Source: Viscum album
Taxonomy: Eukaryota > Streptophyta > Magnoliopsida > Santalales > Viscaceae
NCBI GenBank assembly: GCA_963277665.1
Contig: OY728160.1
Coordinates: 51,754,605-51,818,604, forward strand
Reading direction: 5' to 3'
DNA length: 64,000 nt
Shown here in pieces: positions 61,117 through 64,000 of the stretch (positions are counted from its first letter, which is position 1; the number at the start of each line of letters is the position of its first letter). The translations under genes were made by a program, and so were the position numbers. The notes under the pieces were generated by a model. That model had not been told where the DNA came from, did no database searches, and saw nothing but the letters and a program-made list of their open reading frames with translations.

Positions 61117-64000
61117 TGAAAAAGACCCAAAATTATAATTCATAGATATAATATATTTTTAGATGAATATTCAAAAAAATTCATAAACATAGGAATCTGG
61201 ACCACAATATTTATGTTTCATTCAAAACTATAAATAAAATATACTTATTTCATGATATATATTCAGTATGTCCCACTAATATCCTATCACATATTACTCC
61301 TTTTAGTTATACATTAACTAAATATTTATTCAAGAAATGGGGAATGAAATACAATAAATGGTGAGCTTATATGGCCGGTTTCATAGTATGGTTAAATATA
61401 GAAGATATCAATATATTATTATATGAAATAATAAAATAAGAATAAAGTTATTTGATTGTGAGAAAAACATAGGATGTTTATACCAAAAAATTCAACGATC
61501 ATAAACATGATTCATTTCATAAACATTATCATTTTATAAAACATGGTCTATAAGGGATATAAATCGTCATAAATTAATAATTAACCATAACATAATTTCA
61601 TAAAAGTGTGGAACTATCATCAATATAGAAAAAATAGTCATATGTCAAGGTTATCTATCAAAACTGTCAACATAGTGGATCTTGAATTATTTCTTGTTTC
61701 CCACTGTTGATCAGGAAACAAATATTTCCCATTGTGGATTCAAACTAACATGTTTCCCATAGTATATCAGACCCATAAACATGTATCAAATTTTTATCTC
61801 ATGAGATATAAAACATAACCCAACTCAATGTAGGGAGTTATAGGTCCCACCCATCATGTAATGAGAATCATTCATATGTGTTCCTAAAGATCATAAGGAA
61901 TTCAACATATTAGAACAAATAAAATGAAATGGGTTTCATAACCTATTCATCATAATAGAACACATGATAAGAAATGGGTTTCATAAAAATATTATCATAG
62001 AAAAATACATTAAAATAAATGGGATTCATAAACATTTCATCATAGAGTTTTTTTAAAAGAATCATGTATTATAATCAGTCCATCATTTCATGATATTATA
62101 CACATGTAAAAAGAAATGGGATTTAGAATAATATTCCCATGGTATAACACATATAAGAGAAATGGGGTTCAAAAATTAATTTTTATCTTAAACAAAAACC
62201 ATTCAAGGAAATAATTAAAATGTTTTCCTAGGATCGTATTCCTAGGAAAGAATTTGTTACAGCAAATGATGTAATTTTAGGTGGAATGGGATTTTTATGG
62301 ATTAATTGGAACATTTCATGATAGAAATATCGATTCTAATTTAAAAAAACTTTTTAAAACATAAATAATTTAAAAAATTATTTTATTTAAAAAAATTCTA
62401 TAAACATATAAGGGTATCTCTAAAAATAATTTAAAAAATTTCTTGAGGATAATATCATTTCCACATAGAATATTTTTTTTATAAAAACAAAAAAAATTCA
62501 ATATTATATTGTTTGAAAATATCCTTTAAAATTTTTAATGTAATCTTTGAAATATTTAGTTTTTCTGATGGTGAAAATTAAAATTCATTATATACACACT
62601 AAAAAATAATCCTTTTAAATTTTTGGTAAAATCCAAATGGTCACTGTTTTTTGAAAATTACATGAATAATATATTTAAAACACTTTTTAAAAGTCAATAA
62701 TTAGAAAAAAAATTTAAAATACTTTTAATAATTTTAAAACAATATTTTTTGAAACATGTTCTTAGATGAAAAAATAATTTGGACCAAAGATAGAAATTAA
62801 ATGAATTTTCCTAAAATAATTCTTTTAAACTCTTGATAAAATCAAAAGAGTAAAATGAAGGGAGAATATTTATTCTCAACAAATAACCATAATAGAAGAA
62901 TATTCATTATTTTATTATGACATGGATCATAAGTCTTTTTCAATCAGAAAAAAACCATATTCAATCTCGATATGTGATGAGATTGTATCATAAAACCCTT
63001 ACAACTTTCCATATTTTTTATAATAGACCCCAATAATGAATAAAATCAATTGAAAATTTTAATATAATAAAAATAAAAATATTCATGATTAAAAATTTAA
63101 AAGGATAAGTATATTTACCTCATTATATAAGATAGTTTCAATATATAACTTATGTACCAAAAAAGAAAATTTGAGGCAAAAATCATTACAATTTTGGTAA
63201 ATTTTGGACCATAAACCCCATGAAAGTGTGATCCTAAATAGATAAAAAAAACCACATTATATTAATTAGAATAACAATAAAATAAATTAATGGGTAGTAT
63301 TTATAACACATAAAAGAATCACTCGGTGAGTATGGAATGTCTATTATTGAAAGTAAAAGTGAGATAAAATCCATTGCTGCTTTAGTACTAATTTGACTTA
63401 TATTACCAAATAAATAGTAGCATCAAAAGAAATATTAATTATCATGAAAATAATATGATTCATGATATAAAATTTCAAAGGTGCATTATATACACCACAT
63501 AAAAGAAATAAGTGGTGAATTTTAATATGTCCCATAGAAATAAAGGAGAGACTAGTGATCCCACACCTTAAGTCTTAACATTCTTCATACATATCCAAAG
63601 CAAAAATATAATAAATATATGTTTATTAAAAATATATTATAAAATAATAGTCATATGTATCATACCATAAGATATTTATATATGACCTTTTATTACTACT
63701 TTACCTACAATTCATTATTAAAATCACTTTTTAGGTAATTGATGCTTTGTTTTAAATGTTTTTTTTTCATTTTTAATTATATTATGTTAGTCATTGTTAA
63801 TCATGACATAAATATCAAATATATTTAGTATTTATTTATTTAGAGTTATCTATAAAAGTTTGATATGAAAAATTAAATACAATGTTTATCGAGACGGTAA
63901 GCCATATGTAAGAATAAACATGATTTCAATTTACATAACGAATTAAACAACATAAAGGTAAATAATATATTTACCATTATAGAATTATTTTTATGTTATA
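61117..64000 (-). repeat. LTR c, partial, runs off the window
   Basis: GATGAATATTCAA near 61,163 matches 52,932 in LTR b. GGTGAGCTTATATGGCCGG at 61,360 corresponds to the GGTGAGATC segment of LTR b. A core stem-loop is at 63,864-63,936. The LTR continues beyond the window. Confidence 0.75.
63864..63936 (-). repeat. Core stem-loop copy (LTR c)
   Basis: ATGTTTAT and ATAAACAT pair perfectly over eight bases around CGAGACGGTAAGCCATATG. Outer arms TATGAAAAATT and AATTTACATA extend the stem. The arm sequence differs from that of the nested elements. Confidence 0.75.

Noticed and set aside
1..64000. CRISPR arrays, bacterial operons, ribosome binding sites
   Set aside because: No regularly spaced identical short repeats with unique spacers. 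The window is eukaryotic repeat DNA with no intact genes.

Overview
This window looks like a stretch of a large, repeat-rich plant nuclear genome. It is very AT-rich, has no intact gene, and consists mostly of decayed transposable elements. The plant assignment rests on a CACTA (En/Spm) transposase with DUF4218 and DUF4216 regions, Ty3/gypsy-type LTR elements starting TGTAACACC with an initiator-tRNA-Met-like primer site, and tRNA-derived SINEs. I cannot name the species. Almost all short open frames are chance openings in AT-rich DNA. All identifications below come from reading the sequence by eye.

Layout. (1) 1-8,853: unassigned AT-rich DNA with one plausible core promoter near 5,354. (2) 8,854 to at least 38,540: a minus-strand CACTA transposon. 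Its left terminus is at 8,854, and remnants of a TNPA-like domain, DUF4216, DUF4218 and TNP2 follow in the expected order. Its TNP2 gene is split by (3), an LTR retrotransposon at 14,631-37,912 with LTRs of about 4.4 and 4.9 kb and only a 2.4-kb interior. That element's left LTR is in turn split by (4), a younger related element at 17,387-28,958 with 4.95-kb LTRs, a 1.66-kb interior and a 5-bp target duplication (CTATT). The uninterrupted target site survives at 36,230-36,280 in the partner LTR. The nest is therefore three deep: CACTA, then outer LTR element, then inner LTR element. (5) 38,541-45,960: AT-rich DNA of unclear origin with a strongly purine-biased block at 43,020-43,440. (6) About 45,960 to the window end: an older chain of the same LTR family, LTR-interior-LTR-interior-LTR. 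Its interiors keep traces of gag zinc knuckles and, at 58,607-58,919, the end of a gypsy integrase.

The two nested LTR elements are LARD-like: giant LTRs and short, essentially non-coding interiors. The older chain may represent the coding parent family. All run on the minus strand. Each LTR has a minus-strand TATA box (TATAAAAG) about 1.6 kb in from its transcription-proximal end in the nested copies. Downstream of it lie repeated modules about 190-200 bp apart, several carrying a 5' splice-site-like GTAAG or GTAAT.

The most interesting structure is a recurring long stem-loop inside these modules. A conserved core (GGAGACGGTA, then CCGTACGTACGCA) is closed by arms that differ in sequence from copy to copy yet remain complementary. 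A second small hairpin (TGATGAGAT with ATCTCATCA) recurs in the nested element and also shows paired changes. This is what one expects of a selected RNA or DNA fold in the element leader. I do not recognise it as a described ribozyme or packaging element.
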